A stretch of DNA of 6,684 bases from a bacterium (lineage in GTDB: Bacteria > Pseudomonadota > Gammaproteobacteria > Burkholderiales > Methylophilaceae), in assembly GCA_027310505.1 (NCBI GenBank), contig DAIDAS010000481.1, positions 1 through 6,684 on the forward strand, given 5' to 3'. The notes beneath the pieces were generated by a model. It was not told the DNA's origin. It made no database searches and saw only the letters and a program-made list of their open reading frames with translations. This document shows positions 6,579 to 6,684 of this stretch, one piece after another. The translations under genes were made by a program, and so were the position numbers. Position 1 is the first letter of the stretch, and the number at the start of each line of letters is the position of its first letter.

Positions 6579-6684
6579 AAGCCGTCAGTGTCCAAAATAG
6601 CGAGCAGTGTGGGCAGGTCGGTTCCGAGGTTACCCTGCCGTGTCTTGGTTTTGACTTCGCATTCGTCGTCAAGCATGCCCGGCA
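6544..6684. mobile_element. Possible insertion/rearrangement junction, right side foreign to the operon
   Basis: From about 6544 (GGGGTATCCGGAAAAAG...) onward the plus strand no longer continues the gene begun at 6532, the ligase frame closes at 6578, and a minus-strand frame appears. The GGGG-led sequence could be the terminal inverted repeat of an insertion sequence. The other end, a target duplication and a recognisable transposase domain are not in view, so the element type cannot be named. The exact boundary is a guess based on where the MSFF frame stops looking native. Confidence 0.3.
6575..6684 (-). CDS. C-terminal fragment of unidentified protein entering from the right edge
   Basis: A minus-strand frame is open from the right edge to TAG at 6577-6575. 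It gives 35 residues ending TDLPTLLAILDTDGF, preceded by a charged stretch around DDECEVKTKTRQG. It overlaps the end of the plus-strand ligase frame by four bases. I do not recognise the family. A stop about 30 bp inside a presumed element end (6544) is the layout expected of an insertion-sequence transposase. It could equally be an ordinary chromosomal gene or a chance open frame of this length. Confidence 0.35.
   Translation of the reverse strand, partial: PGMLDDECEVKTKTRQGNLGTDLPTLLAILDTDGF

Noticed and set aside
6427..6672. Minus-strand 81-residue frame at the right end
   Set aside because: It runs through both the ligase coding region and the junction with a Pro/Arg-rich composition. 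The frame ending at 6575 is the more protein-like one.

Overview
The window looks like chromosomal DNA of a Gram-negative proteobacterium. It is moderately GC-rich, with a sigma-54 activator, outer-membrane and periplasmic proteins with Sec-type signal peptides, and tightly overlapping genes. Codon use and protein style suggest Betaproteobacteria (Nitrosomonadales/Gallionellales-like), but this is an impression, not a computed result. No tRNA, rRNA, CRISPR array or origin was seen.

Left third (1-2555, minus strand): a two-component system transcribed leftward. A membrane histidine kinase (two TM helices, a periplasmic sensor, HAMP, HisKA and HATPase_c) overlaps by 4 nt the start of an NtrC-family response regulator. 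The regulator keeps its receiver and most of its AAA+ sigma-54 activation domain (Walker A, GAFTGA, Walker B) and runs off the left edge.

Middle (2629-4148, plus strand): diverging from the kinase is a two-gene unit. It encodes an outer-membrane beta-barrel with a signal peptide, followed with a 1-nt stop/start overlap by a small secreted PstS-like periplasmic binding-domain protein. A 10-bp perfect inverted repeat follows the second gene.

Right (4298-6578, plus strand): an intergenic region holds a well-formed -24/-12 (sigma-54) promoter. It lies just upstream of an operon encoding a 'thermostable hemolysin' family protein (probably a GNAT/acyltransferase-like enzyme) and, with a 4-nt overlap, an ANL-superfamily AMP-dependent acyl ligase. 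A third gene starts inside the ligase's 3' end with a perfect AGGAGG ribosome-binding site, but its frame closes after 12 codons. In the same place a minus-strand reading frame enters from the right edge. The simplest reading is that the operon was cut at about 6544 by an insertion or rearrangement.

Working model (inference): the kinase senses an envelope signal, perhaps with the barrel and binding protein. The NtrC-type regulator then activates the sigma-54 promoter, switching on an acyl-activating ligase plus an acyltransferase-like partner that make an acylated small molecule or modify an acyl substrate. In this genome the downstream part of the pathway appears to be disconnected.
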